Assembly (NCBI RefSeq): GCF_013204795.1
Contig: NZ_JABMKW010000003.1
Coordinates: 1 to 64,000 of the forward strand
DNA length: 64,000 nt
Direction of reading: 5' to 3'
From: Pedobacter panaciterrae
GTDB lineage: Bacteria > Bacteroidota > Bacteroidia > Sphingobacteriales > Sphingobacteriaceae
Shown here piece by piece: positions 27,683-36,709 of this stretch; positions within the stretch are counted from its first letter, which is position 1, and the number at the start of each line of letters is the position of its first letter. Under the pieces are notes generated by a model, which was not told the DNA's origin, did not search any database, and saw only the letters and a program-made list of their open reading frames with translations. Both the position numbers and the translations under genes were made by a program.

Positions 27683-28396
27683 ATGAAATCAGATCTTGAA
27701 GAATTAATTGAAGCTTATGAAATCGAGAAAGTAGAACTTGAAAAACAGATTTCGGAGTATGTTGAAGAAGGTGACTATATCTATGCACATTATCATAACA
27801 AAGCCTTAAGAAAAATCAATAAAACACTCGATATCCTTAAGGACATACAGCATCCGTTTTACAGGCTTATTTCGGAAGAAAAAACTAAAGCGAGAAACAT
27901 GACTAAGATGTTAACCCGCGAAGAATATAAAAAATACTTTGATCACTTGGGAACAGATTTTTTTGCAGAACGCCTGCAGGAAGGAGAAAATAAAATCCTT
28001 GAATGGCAGCGTGCGCCTGTTAGTCAGACATACGATAGTCAGGAGATTGATGACGCGCTTTTTCGTTTGGTTAAAGGGGTAGTGAGCAATTTCAAATTGT
28101 ATTTTAAATCCAGGCCGGATATATACGCCAGATTTACATTAAAAGATCACACCATTGAAATTACACTGCTTTACGATGAAGACCCTTACTATGATCATCA
28201 TGGGTGGATATTTGGAGATGGCAAAGAAATTAAACCTCTCGGATTTATTCTCAAAGACGAACAATGGATATATCAATATCATTTTAATAAGTTTAAAGAC
28301 GCTTTGGAAATCAAAATCCTACTTGCCCGTTTAATCTATGATGTATTCAATTACGACCGCAGATTTGATTCAGCAAGAATAGTATATGATGATTAA
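27683..28396 (+). CDS. Protein of unknown function
   Basis: A 237-residue soluble protein, unrecognised. No signal peptide or membrane segment is present. The N-terminal 60 residues are acidic and predicted helical with a heptad-like pattern (EELIEAYEIEKVELEKQISEY), consistent with a short coiled coil. The C-terminal part (about 115-235) looks like an alpha/beta domain rich in Tyr, Asp and Lys, with DEDPYYDHHGWIFGDG in the middle. It stands alone between the LLM oxidoreductase and the efflux operon. A coding frame of this length with consistent codon use makes it a real gene. Confidence 0.65.
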   Translation: MKSDLEELIEAYEIEKVELEKQISEYVEEGDYIYAHYHNKALRKINKTLDILKDIQHPFYRLISEEKTKARNMTKMLTREEYKKYFDHLGTDFFAERLQEGENKILEWQRAPVSQTYDSQEIDDALFRLVKGVVSNFKLYFKSRPDIYARFTLKDHTIEITLLYDEDPYYDHHGWIFGDGKEIKPLGFILKDEQWIYQYHFNKFKDALEIKILLARLIYDVFNYDRRFDSARIVYDD

Positions 28397-28570
28397 ATCT
28401 TCTATGGATTGTTTGCCTCAAACTTTGCCTTATCCAACCAGATACTCAATGTAATGGTAAAGTCATTAATTTAAAAAAGGGGCAATTATTTGAATTTCAT
28501 AATAAATCGTTTGACGCGCATACTTTGAGCTCGGGGTAGAAAAATAAATTTGTCGTGTAATAAATACACT

Positions 28571-29965
28571 ATGACTAAAGTCCTACCTTACTTTCTATTT
28601 TTCAGCTTTATAATTATTGGTACCAAAACATCATCAGCGCAAACACTAAAACTTAAGGATGCTGTAAATACTGCTTTAACCAATTATGGAACCATTAAAG
28701 CTAAACAGAATTATGTTAACGCCTCACAAGCTTCCGTAAGGCAAGCTAAAACTGATTTCCTTCCAAACTTAAGCTTATCGGCCCAGCAAGACTATGGTAC
28801 CATTAACGGACAAAATGGCCCTTCTTATGGCCTGGGCGGATTAGGTATAGCGTCAAGCGGACCAGCATTTGAAAAGCAAAACTGGAATTCCGCTTTCGGG
28901 GGCTTGTACCTTGCCAATATCAATTGGGATTTTTTCACCTTTGGCAGGATCAAAGAAAGGGTTAAAGTAGCCAATACGATCTTGCAAAGAGATCAGAACG
29001 ACCTGGCGCAGGAAAAGTTTCAACAGCAAATCAAAGTCTCCGCAGCCTACCTGAATCTGCTGGCCGCCCAACGATTAGCTAAATCCCAGGAGAACAATCT
29101 CGAAAGAGCAATCACCTTCAAAAATACAGCAGTGATCAGGGCACACAACGGGCTAATTGCCGGCGTAGATTCATCACTTGCCAAAGCAGAAGTTTCAAGC
29201 GCAAAAATCTCGCTGACTAAGGCAAGAGACCTGGAACAGGAACAAGCCAATCGTTTAGGTATACTAATGGGTGTAACCTCAACAGAAATGGAACTGGATA
29301 CGGCCTCTATTTCAAGAATTCCTCAACAGATGTATGCAGATAGCTTATTGAATGAAAAAAATCATCCGCTGATGCGATTCTACAAAAACAGGGTCGATGT
29401 GAGCAATGAGCAGGTAAACCTTTTCCGAAAATCCTACTATCCTACCTTTTCTCTTTTTGGCGTAATGCAGGGAAGAGGATCCGGATTTAGCTCCGCATAC
29501 GCTCAAAACCAGACAGCCTTTACCCGAAGTTATTTTGATGGGATAAACCCAACCAGAGGAAACTATCTTTTGGGTGTCGGGGTAGTTTGGAATTTAACAA
29601 GCATACTGCGTACCAGCCCTCAGGTACGGGCGCAACAGTTCCAAAGTAAAGGGCTACAAGACGAATATGAACTTGTGGGCCAGCAATTACAAGCTCAATT
29701 ATCATTAGCTAACGCCAAACTCAAAAATGCCATTGACAATTACAATGAAGCACCGATACAGATTAAAGCGGCATCTGACGCCTATCTTCAGAAAAGTACT
29801 TTATATAAAAATGGATTAACTACAATAGTAGACCTTACCCAGGCATTGTATACCCTTAACCGCGCAGAAACTGACAGAGATATTGCCTACAACAATGTGT
29901 GGCAGGCATTATTGCTAAAATCGGCTGCACTTGGAGATTTTGACCTTTTCATCAACGAATTTTAA
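28571..29965 (+). CDS. TolC-family outer-membrane efflux protein
   Basis: A 464-residue TolC-type protein. The start ATG at 28571 is chosen because it begins a proper signal peptide (about 1-24, SSAQ); an upstream TTG in frame at 28550 is unlikely. The body holds two OEP repeats of long amphipathic helices (RQAKTDFLPNLSLSAQQDYG and the second copy around residue 290-310). It forms the outer-membrane exit duct of a tripartite pump. It is the first gene of an operon with the RND pump (12 nt) and the membrane fusion protein, in the reverse of the common gene order. Confidence 0.92.
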   Translation: MTKVLPYFLFFSFIIIGTKTSSAQTLKLKDAVNTALTNYGTIKAKQNYVNASQASVRQAKTDFLPNLSLSAQQDYGTINGQNGPSYGLGGLGIASSGPAFEKQNWNSAFGGLYLANINWDFFTFGRIKERVKVANTILQRDQNDLAQEKFQQQIKVSAAYLNLLAAQRLAKSQENNLERAITFKNTAVIRAHNGLIAGVDSSLAKAEVSSAKISLTKARDLEQEQANRLGILMGVTSTEMELDTASISRIPQQMYADSLLNEKNHPLMRFYKNRVDVSNEQVNLFRKSYYPTFSLFGVMQGRGSGFSSAYAQNQTAFTRSYFDGINPTRGNYLLGVGVVWNLTSILRTSPQVRAQQFQSKGLQDEYELVGQQLQAQLSLANAKLKNAIDNYNEAPIQIKAASDAYLQKSTLYKNGLTTIVDLTQALYTLNRAETDRDIAYNNVWQALLLKSAALGDFDLFINEF

Positions 29966-29977
29966 TTAGCAATATTC

Positions 29978-32900
29978 ATGAATTTAATCCGCTTTGCGCT
30001 TAGAAAACCTATCTCAATATTAGTATTGGTTGCCGGGCTATTCTTTTTTGGCATTAGTGCAGTAAACACCATTAAGGTAGATATTTTACCTAAAATGAAC
30101 CTGCCGGTGATCTATATCGCCCACCCTTTCGGCGGTTACACCCCTACCCAAATGGAAGCTTACTTTGGCAAGCAATACGTTAACATCTTATTGTTTGCCA
30201 ATGGCATTAAAACCATTGAAACCAAAAATATTCAGGGTCTGATGCTAATGAAGCTCACTTACTACGAAGGAACCAATATGGCTCAGGCAGCTTCCGAGCT
30301 CAGTGCCCTATCCAATCGTGCCCAGGCCATTTTTCCTCCGGGGTCACAGCCTCCCTTCATTATCCGTTTTGATGCTTCATCTCTTCCAATAGGTCAGCTT
30401 GTACTAAGCAGTCCTATAAGAACAAACAACGAATTGCAGGATATTGCCAACACCTATGTTCGTGCTTCATTTACTTCTATCCCAGGCTTGTTAGCACCTG
30501 CGCCTTTTGGTGGAAGTCCACGAACAATTGAAATAAATGTGGATCCGGTATTAATGCGTTCACATAATTTAACCGTAGACCAGGTAGTTGAAGCCATCAA
30601 AGTAAATAACCAAACAGCGCCTCCGGGTAATGTTCGTATAGGAGATAAGAATTACCTGACTCCAACCAATTATACAATCAAAAATGTTAAAGATTTTGAA
30701 AATATTCCATTATTTAAGGGGGGCGTACAAAACCTTTACCTGCGAGATGTTGCTGTAGTTAAGGATGGAGCAGATGCGACAGCTGGCTACGCCTTAATTA
30801 ATGGTAAGCGTTCGGTATACCTGAGCATTGCCAAATCAGGTGACGCCTCTACATGGGATGTGGTTAGTAACTTAAAAAAGAATTTACCTCAGATTCAGAA
30901 CACGCTGCCTGAGGATGTAAAACTGTCCTACGAATTTGACCAATCGGTATATGTGATCAATGCAGTAAAAAGTCTGATCAGCGAGGGCGCAATCGGCGCT
31001 ATTCTTACCGGACTAATGGTATTACTATTTTTAGGTGACAAAAGGGCGGCATTGATTGTAATTCTAACCATACCAACTTCTATCATTGCGGGGGTTTTGT
31101 TTCTGAAGTTATTCGATCAAACCATCAATATCATGTCTTTAAGTGGCTTAGCATTAGCCATTGGTATCCTGGTCGACGAATCAACAGTAACGATAGAAAA
31201 TATACACCAGCATTTTGATATGGGTAAACCCAAGGCCCTGGCCATTTGGGATGCCTGTAAGGAAATCGCCTTCCCAAAATTGCTGATCCTATTGTGTATC
31301 CTTGCTGTATTTGCACCCGCCTTTACCATGACAGGCATTCCCGGAGCACTATTCTTGCCATTGGCACTTGCAATTGGCTTCTCTATGATTGTTTCCTTCT
31401 TTTTATCACAAACCTTCGTACCTATCATGGCCAATTGGTTAATGGTAGCACACCCTAAAAAAACACCAAAGCATAGTAAAAGGATTACAGATGATGAGGC
31501 AGTTTTTAACGAAACAGGACTAGGACTGGAATCAGAAAAAGATACGCTAAATCAAAAGAAAATCCTTGTAGAACGTGAAGACTTCAGTAACGATGGCAAG
31601 ATTTCCCTCTTTGACAGATTCAGGAATCGATTTATGCGCTTTCTGGATCGACTTATGGCTTATCGTAAACCTGTAGTATTGGTTTATTTGCTGGTCGTTA
31701 TTGTAGCCGCAGCCTTGTTACTCACAAATATTGGAAGAGACGTACTGCCTAAAGTAAATTCCAGTCAGTTTCAGTTAAGGATGAAAGCTCCCGAAGGAAC
31801 CAGATTGGAACGTACAGAAGCAAAAGTACAGGTGATCCTTAAGGAAATCAAAAGAATGGTTGGAGAGGACCATTTATCCATTAGTTCAGTATATGTAGGA
31901 CAGCATCCATCTTTATTCTCTGTAAACCCGATTTATTTATTCATGGCAGGGCCACATGAAGCCGTCTTTCAGATTGGACTGAAAGATTATCATGCGGATA
32001 TGGAAGAATTTAAAGATGAATTAAGGAAAAATGTAAAAAGACTTGAACCGGATATCAGTTTATCTTTTGAGCCAATAGAATTAACCGACAAGGTGTTAAG
32101 CCAGGGCTCTCCCACTCCTGTTGAAGTGCGCATAGCGGGTAAGAATAAAAAGATAAATGAAACTTACGCCAGAAAGGTACTCGCTGAACTGAAACAGATT
32201 CCTTATTTGCGTGACGTGCAAATTGCACAGTCTATCAAATACCCTGCGTTAAACGTAAATATTGACAGGATTAAAGCTGCTCAACTGGGTGTAGACATGA
32301 GCGATGTGTCCCGATCGTTAATAGCCTCTACCTCTTCCTCTCGTTATACAGATAAAAATGTCTGGGTAGATGAGAAAATTGGTTTAACCTATAATGTTCA
32401 GGTACAGGTTCCCTTTAATCAGATGAACACCAAAGAGAATATCGGCGAAATCCCCTTGCTTAGAAATAGCATCAGACCTATACTAAGTGATGTAGCCACT
32501 ATTACTACAGATACCACTTATGGTGAAAATGACAATGTTGGCGCTATGCCCTACCTATCAGTTACGGCAAACCTGAACAAAATGGATCTGGGCTCCGCAA
32601 GTAAAGATGTAGACAAAGCGATTAAAGATTTGGGTGAACTGCCGAGAGGTTTGATTGTAAAACCAGTAGGTATGATCAATGTGCTGGGAGAGACCTTAAG
32701 CAGTTTACAATCCGGACTTCTTGTTGCCATTGTGGTTATATTCCTGATGCTCTCGGCAAATTTCCAGTCTTTTAAAGTACCATTGGTGATTTTAACTGCG
32801 GTACCTGCTGTTATACTCGGAGCGTTGCTGTTGTTAAGTATAACCGGTTCTACTTTAAATCTTCAATCTTATATGGGCATCATTATGTCTGTTGGGGTAT

Positions 32901-33256
32901 CTATCGCTAATGCTGTACTTCTGATAACAAACGCTGAGCATTTACGTAAACATAGCGGGAATGCAGCAAGCGCGGCAAGAGAAGCTGCAGCGCTAAGGAT
33001 CAGGCCCATCATTATGACCAGTGTGGCGATGGTTGCCGGAATGCTTCCGATGGCCATTGGCCATGGCGAAGGAGGAGACCAGGTTTCACCGCTTGGCAGA
33101 GCAGTAATTGGAGGTTTGATCGCTTCAACTATTGCGGTTTTGATAATTTTACCATTAGTATTTGCATGGGTACAAGGCAAGGAAACTACACAATCTATAT
33201 CACTTGATCCGGAGGATAAAGAAAGTAAACATTACATCAAAGGATTAGCAGAATAA
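29978..33256 (+). CDS. RND efflux transporter, inner-membrane pump
   Basis: A 1092-residue resistance-nodulation-division pump with the usual twelve helices and two large periplasmic loops. Helix 1 starts at residue 10, and the conserved proton-relay region in helix 4 is LALAIGILVDESTVTIENIH, with Asp400 followed by Glu401. AcrB has two adjacent Asp here, so the DE pair is a small deviation. A 60-residue charged cytoplasmic insert (about 492-548) follows the first membrane half. Substrates could be drugs, metals or lipids and cannot be assigned. The partners TolC and MFP flank it. Confidence 0.93.
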   Translation: MNLIRFALRKPISILVLVAGLFFFGISAVNTIKVDILPKMNLPVIYIAHPFGGYTPTQMEAYFGKQYVNILLFANGIKTIETKNIQGLMLMKLTYYEGTNMAQAASELSALSNRAQAIFPPGSQPPFIIRFDASSLPIGQLVLSSPIRTNNELQDIANTYVRASFTSIPGLLAPAPFGGSPRTIEINVDPVLMRSHNLTVDQVVEAIKVNNQTAPPGNVRIGDKNYLTPTNYTIKNVKDFENIPLFKGGVQNLYLRDVAVVKDGADATAGYALINGKRSVYLSIAKSGDASTWDVVSNLKKNLPQIQNTLPEDVKLSYEFDQSVYVINAVKSLISEGAIGAILTGLMVLLFLGDKRAALIVILTIPTSIIAGVLFLKLFDQTINIMSLSGLALAIGILVDESTVTIENIHQHFDMGKPKALAIWDACKEIAFPKLLILLCILAVFAPAFTMTGIPGALFLPLALAIGFSMIVSFFLSQTFVPIMANWLMVAHPKKTPKHSKRITDDEAVFNETGLGLESEKDTLNQKKILVEREDFSNDGKISLFDRFRNRFMRFLDRLMAYRKPVVLVYLLVVIVAAALLLTNIGRDVLPKVNSSQFQLRMKAPEGTRLERTEAKVQVILKEIKRMVGEDHLSISSVYVGQHPSLFSVNPIYLFMAGPHEAVFQIGLKDYHADMEEFKDELRKNVKRLEPDISLSFEPIELTDKVLSQGSPTPVEVRIAGKNKKINETYARKVLAELKQIPYLRDVQIAQSIKYPALNVNIDRIKAAQLGVDMSDVSRSLIASTSSSRYTDKNVWVDEKIGLTYNVQVQVPFNQMNTKENIGEIPLLRNSIRPILSDVATITTDTTYGENDNVGAMPYLSVTANLNKMDLGSASKDVDKAIKDLGELPRGLIVKPVGMINVLGETLSSLQSGLLVAIVVIFLMLSANFQSFKVPLVILTAVPAVILGALLLLSITGSTLNLQSYMGIIMSVGVSIANAVLLITNAEHLRKHSGNAASAAREAAALRIRPIIMTSVAMVAGMLPMAIGHGEGGDQVSPLGRAVIGGLIASTIAVLIILPLVFAWVQGKETTQSISLDPEDKESKHYIKGLAE

Positions 33257-33283
33257 CATAAAGGCATTTAAAATAACTTACAA

Positions 33284-34387
33284 ATGAAAACAAACCTATT
33301 TCTAAACACAGTAGCCCTGGCAGGAGGAATTGCCATATTGGCTATAATGAACGGATGTACGGCCAAAGCAGAAAAAGAAGCAGACAAAAAAGAGAAGGCA
33401 GTTACTATTGCTACTTTTAAACTTAAAAAAGATAAGCTGGCCACCACACTGCAGCTGCCGGGAGAGCTAAGTGCTTACCAGCAGGTTGACTTGTATGCGA
33501 AGATAAGCAGCTTTATTAAAACATTAAAAGTAGATATCGGCTCACAGGTAAGTAAAGGTCAATTACTAATGACCCTGGAAGCACCAGAAACCAATTCTCA
33601 GTTGGCTGCCGCACAATCGCGACTCAAATCTCAGGAAGCTTTATACACCGCAAGCAAAGCGAATTACGAGCGTTTGTATGAGACCAGTAAAACCCCCGGT
33701 ACCATTTCCAAAAATGACCTGGATCAGGCCATAGCCCGTAGAAATTCCGACCAGGCACAATTTGAAGCAACTAAAGCTGCATATAAAGAGGTGGCCGCGA
33801 TTAGAGATTATCTGGAAATCCGCGCACCATTCAGCGGTATTATTACTGCCAGAAATGTGAATTTAGGTGCTTATGTGGGTCCGTCTGGCAAAGGGTCAGA
33901 GTTTCCATTACTTACCCTTCAGGAACAGAAAAATCTCCGTTTAGCCATTTCTATTCCTGAAGTATATACTGGGTATTTAAAGCAAGGTGATCAAATTAGC
34001 TTTACAGTAAAGTCAATGCCAGATCAGGTTTTTACCGCCAAAGTGAAACGCTTATCCGGTGCTTTAGATCTACGTCTTCGTTCCGAAAAAATAGAAATGG
34101 ATGTTCCAAACACTTCAAAAAGACTATTGCCAGGCATGGTGGCTGAAGTTCACATTCCACTTCCCGCCAATGCAAGCACATTTGTGGTTCCTAAAAAAAC
34201 AATACTGGAAACAGCTGAAGGTATCTTTGTGCTAAAAAACAACAACAATAAGATAGAAAAAATCGAAGTAAAAAAAGGCAGGGAAGCAGATGATAGAATA
34301 GAGATTTTCGGAGATCTTAAAGCAGACGATGAATTGGTAACAAATCCTTCAGAAGAAATGCAGACTGGTCAAGTCATACAACCATAA
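33284..34387 (+). CDS. RND membrane fusion (periplasmic adaptor) lipoprotein
   Basis: A 367-residue adaptor of the HlyD/AcrA type. It is a predicted lipoprotein with Cys25 in IMNGC. The lipoyl/barrel-sandwich halves are visible at about 63-100 (YAKISSFIKTLKVDIGSQVSKGQLLMTLEAP) and 175-205 (RAPFSGIITARNVNLGAYVG), joined by an alpha hairpin of about 75 residues. Beta-barrel and membrane-proximal domains follow. It links the RND pump to TolC. It starts 27 nt after the pump gene. Confidence 0.92.
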   Translation: MKTNLFLNTVALAGGIAILAIMNGCTAKAEKEADKKEKAVTIATFKLKKDKLATTLQLPGELSAYQQVDLYAKISSFIKTLKVDIGSQVSKGQLLMTLEAPETNSQLAAAQSRLKSQEALYTASKANYERLYETSKTPGTISKNDLDQAIARRNSDQAQFEATKAAYKEVAAIRDYLEIRAPFSGIITARNVNLGAYVGPSGKGSEFPLLTLQEQKNLRLAISIPEVYTGYLKQGDQISFTVKSMPDQVFTAKVKRLSGALDLRLRSEKIEMDVPNTSKRLLPGMVAEVHIPLPANASTFVVPKKTILETAEGIFVLKNNNNKIEKIEVKKGREADDRIEIFGDLKADDELVTNPSEEMQTGQVIQP

Positions 34388-34395
34388 TTTTACAC

Positions 34396-34400
34396 GGAGG
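34396..34400 (+). promoter_or_regulatory. Shine-Dalgarno-like GGAGG before the AraC gene
   Basis: GGAGG with 9 nt to the ATG at 34410. Recognisable ribosome-binding sites are rare in this window, as in most Bacteroidota, so this one is notable. Confidence 0.4.
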
Positions 34401-34409
34401 TTATAGCCA

Positions 34410-35363
34410 ATGCTGAATAAAAATGAAGAACTTTATGTTGTGAATAAAATTGAAAGCCTTCAGGATTTTTATGAACGTCTAAAGATACGACATCCTGATG
34501 TTACCATCCCCAGTGTTGAAACGGTTACAAATGTCGGCCACTTTGGAGTATTCAAAAGATCTACGCACTGTTCGGCGCAACCATCTCCATATAATCGTAG
34601 GGATTATTATAAAATTTCCCTGATCCTTGGATCTGGAATACTCCATTATCCAAATCAGCGAATTATTGTAAAAGAACGAGGCCTGCTTTTTACCAACCCC
34701 AATATTCCCTATGCCTGGGAAGCAACCTCAGAAACGCAGGCTGGATTTTTTTGCCTGTTTACCGAGAATTTTATACATAACAGAAATGAAAGTCTCAGAG
34801 AGTCATTGTTATGGAAACTTCAAGGTTGTCCTATCATTTCTATTAATCAACATCAGGAAAAGATTTTCATGGAGCTATTTGCCAAGATGATGGCTGAGAT
34901 GGAAAGTATGTATGTTCATAAATATGACATGCTCCGCAATTACATTCAATTAATTGTTCATGAGGCATTAAAGGTTCAACCACCGGACACTTATGTTAGG
35001 GAAAATAACGCAGCTGTAAGATTAACATCTATGTTTATAGAACTGCTTGAAAGGCAATTTCCGATAGGCTCCACTGATCATATACTTGAATTACGAACAC
35101 CCCACGATTTCGCCGAACGACTCGCTGTGCATGTAAATCACCTCAATCATGCTGTAAAAGAGGTAACCGGCCGAACCACATCGGAACACATCTTGAAAAG
35201 AATAGCCACCGAAGCTGTGGCACTGCTAAGTCATACCGAATGGAATGTTGGCCAAATTGCATACTGCCTTGGTTTTGAGTACCCTGCCAATTTTAATATA
35301 TTCTTTAAAAGACAGATGCAATGCACACCACGCTTTTTTAGACGGGAGCGAGTTCCTTCCTAA
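34410..35363 (+). CDS. AraC family transcriptional regulator
   Basis: A 317-residue regulator with an N-terminal cupin-like sensory part (about 60-150, HYPNQRIIVKERGLLFTNPN) and a C-terminal double helix-turn-helix AraC domain (about 215-310, ending with VGQIAYCLGFEYPANFNIFFKR and a short RFFRRE tail). It starts 22 nt after the adaptor gene and probably regulates the efflux operon in response to a bound ligand, an inference from position only. Confidence 0.9.
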   Translation: MLNKNEELYVVNKIESLQDFYERLKIRHPDVTIPSVETVTNVGHFGVFKRSTHCSAQPSPYNRRDYYKISLILGSGILHYPNQRIIVKERGLLFTNPNIPYAWEATSETQAGFFCLFTENFIHNRNESLRESLLWKLQGCPIISINQHQEKIFMELFAKMMAEMESMYVHKYDMLRNYIQLIVHEALKVQPPDTYVRENNAAVRLTSMFIELLERQFPIGSTDHILELRTPHDFAERLAVHVNHLNHAVKEVTGRTTSEHILKRIATEAVALLSHTEWNVGQIAYCLGFEYPANFNIFFKRQMQCTPRFFRRERVPS

Positions 35364-35707
35364 TACCATGCCCATCGCCTGTAAAAGCAAAATCGTCGAC
35401 GCAATCCCTGAGTTCGTCTATTATTCACTTGCAATGTCCGTTGTATTTGTACTTTAGAATACATTTTATTGCATGAAACCAGCTATTACATTTATAAAAG
35501 ATATAAAACAGCATTAAAGGTCCCCCGTATACGCAGGTATATGGGTCTATTTTGATGTGATGCCTGGCCTGGATGGGCCGGGCAATCACAAACTTTCTGC
35601 TGATAGCAGACTGAGGTAAGTCTGCTTCCAGCGTGCCCGCAGTGCATAATCAGCACGCACTTAAAATGCGCCAAAACTTTACCTATCTTGATTTTGTTTA
35701 TTACCAC
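35364..35707. other. Intergenic region before the DNA damage cassette
   Basis: A 344-bp stretch after the AraC gene. It contains the structured element at 35524-35658. The remainder is AT-rich and holds no ORF I would accept. Confidence 0.6.
35524..35658. other. Dense cluster of stable hairpins, candidate structured RNA or regulatory leader
   Basis: At least four strong stem-loops in 135 nt: 35524-35545 (about 9 bp, CCCGTATAC with GTATATGGG, one G-U pair); 35557-35589 (13 bp with one bulge, GTGATGCCTGGCC with GGCCGGGCAATCAC); 35596-35610 (6 bp, TCTGCT/AGCAGA) which is mutually exclusive with 35605-35626 (8 bp, AGCAGACT/AGTCTGCT); and 35631-35658 (6 bp, GCGTGC/GCACGC). The local GC content is clearly higher than in the surroundings. 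It ends 49 nt before the start of the exonuclease gene. Either strand could be transcribed. I recognise no known riboswitch or ncRNA family in it. Confidence 0.4.
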
Positions 35708-36709
35708 ATGGCGTTAATCAAATTTACGAGCAAGGGCATTTATTGTGCACAAGGTGATTTTTATATTGACCCTTGGAAACCAGTTAACTACGCGGTGACC
35801 ACTCATGGACATTCAGATCACGTAAAATCGGGCAATAAAGCCTATTTATGTCATGAGCTTACAAAATCAATTCTTAATCACCGGTTAGGCCCAGATCTAA
35901 ACATACAGACCTTACCCTATCACAAACAGATTACCATAAATGGTGTTAAGCTAAGTCTTGTCCCTGCAGGCCACGTTATAGGCTCTGCACAGATAAGACT
36001 CGAATATAAAGGCGAGATCTGTGTAATATCTGGCGACTATAAAGTAGAATACGATGGAATAACCACCCAATTTGAGCCTGTAAAGTGCCACACTTTCGTT
36101 TCTGAAAGTACTTTCGGACTGCCTATCTATAAATGGCAACCACAGCAAGAAGTGTTTGCACAGATAAAAGATTGGATATCTGGCAATCGGGATAAGAACA
36201 AAACCTCAGTACTTACCGCTTACAGCCTGGGCAAAGCACAAAGACTTATGAAAGGCCTGGAGGGTTATGGTGATATATATGTTCATAGCTCCATTGCAAA
36301 TTTAAATGAAGGGTTTCTACACTCCGGGGTAAATTTACCAGAAACCATCAGGATCACCCCGGAAACTAGGAAAGAAGAACTGCAAAAAGGGATTGTCATT
36401 GTGCCGCCGGCACTTTCTGATGGCCGGTGGATTAAAACTTTAACCAGTCCGGCTACCGCGGTATGCTCTGGCTGGATGCAGGTAAGGGCTGGCAGAAGAT
36501 GGCAAAGTGCCGATGCTGGCTTCGCATTAAGTGATCATGCCGATTGGCCCGGTCTATTGTCGGCAATAAAAGCTACGGAGGCAGAGAGAGTGTATATAAC
36601 GCATGGCTTTACAGCAACCTTTTCCAAATACTTAAATGAAATAGGCATTGAATCTGAAGAAGTGAAAACGCAATATGGGAATGAGGAAGAAGAGGAGGAA
36701 AAATCGTGA
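35708..36709 (+). CDS. Ligase-associated DNA exonuclease (metallo-beta-lactamase fold)
   Basis: A 333-residue metallo-beta-lactamase/beta-CASP-like nuclease. The start at 35708 gives MALIKFTSKGIYCAQGDFYIDP, the usual family N-terminus; the frame is open upstream to 35633 but that part overlaps the hairpin cluster. The metal motif THGHSDH is at about 32-38 (His33, His35, Asp37, His38). Later conserved parts are GHVIGSAQI and SGDYKVEYDG. It is the first gene of the ligase-associated DNA damage response cassette together with ligase, helicase and PdeM, an arrangement known from many bacteria. Its exact substrate is uncertain. Confidence 0.88.
   Translation: MALIKFTSKGIYCAQGDFYIDPWKPVNYAVTTHGHSDHVKSGNKAYLCHELTKSILNHRLGPDLNIQTLPYHKQITINGVKLSLVPAGHVIGSAQIRLEYKGEICVISGDYKVEYDGITTQFEPVKCHTFVSESTFGLPIYKWQPQQEVFAQIKDWISGNRDKNKTSVLTAYSLGKAQRLMKGLEGYGDIYVHSSIANLNEGFLHSGVNLPETIRITPETRKEELQKGIVIVPPALSDGRWIKTLTSPATAVCSGWMQVRAGRRWQSADAGFALSDHADWPGLLSAIKATEAERVYITHGFTATFSKYLNEIGIESEEVKTQYGNEEEEEEKS
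36694..36698 (+). promoter_or_regulatory. GGAGG before the GTG start of the ligase
   Basis: A purine-rich GGAGG lies inside the end of the exonuclease gene, with 7 nt to the GTG at 36706. It supports the GTG start and translational coupling, although the site may be a by-product of the Glu-rich end of the exonuclease. Confidence 0.35.

Noticed and set aside
35524..35658. Known riboswitch such as a cobalamin element
   Set aside because: I found no B12-box-like consensus or other known riboswitch core, and the downstream genes are DNA repair genes, which do not fit such a ligand.
35492..35707. A 71-codon minus-strand reading frame, rich in Cys and His, over the hairpin cluster
   Set aside because: It overlaps the structured region and its inverted repeats explain its composition; no family resemblance and no start context.
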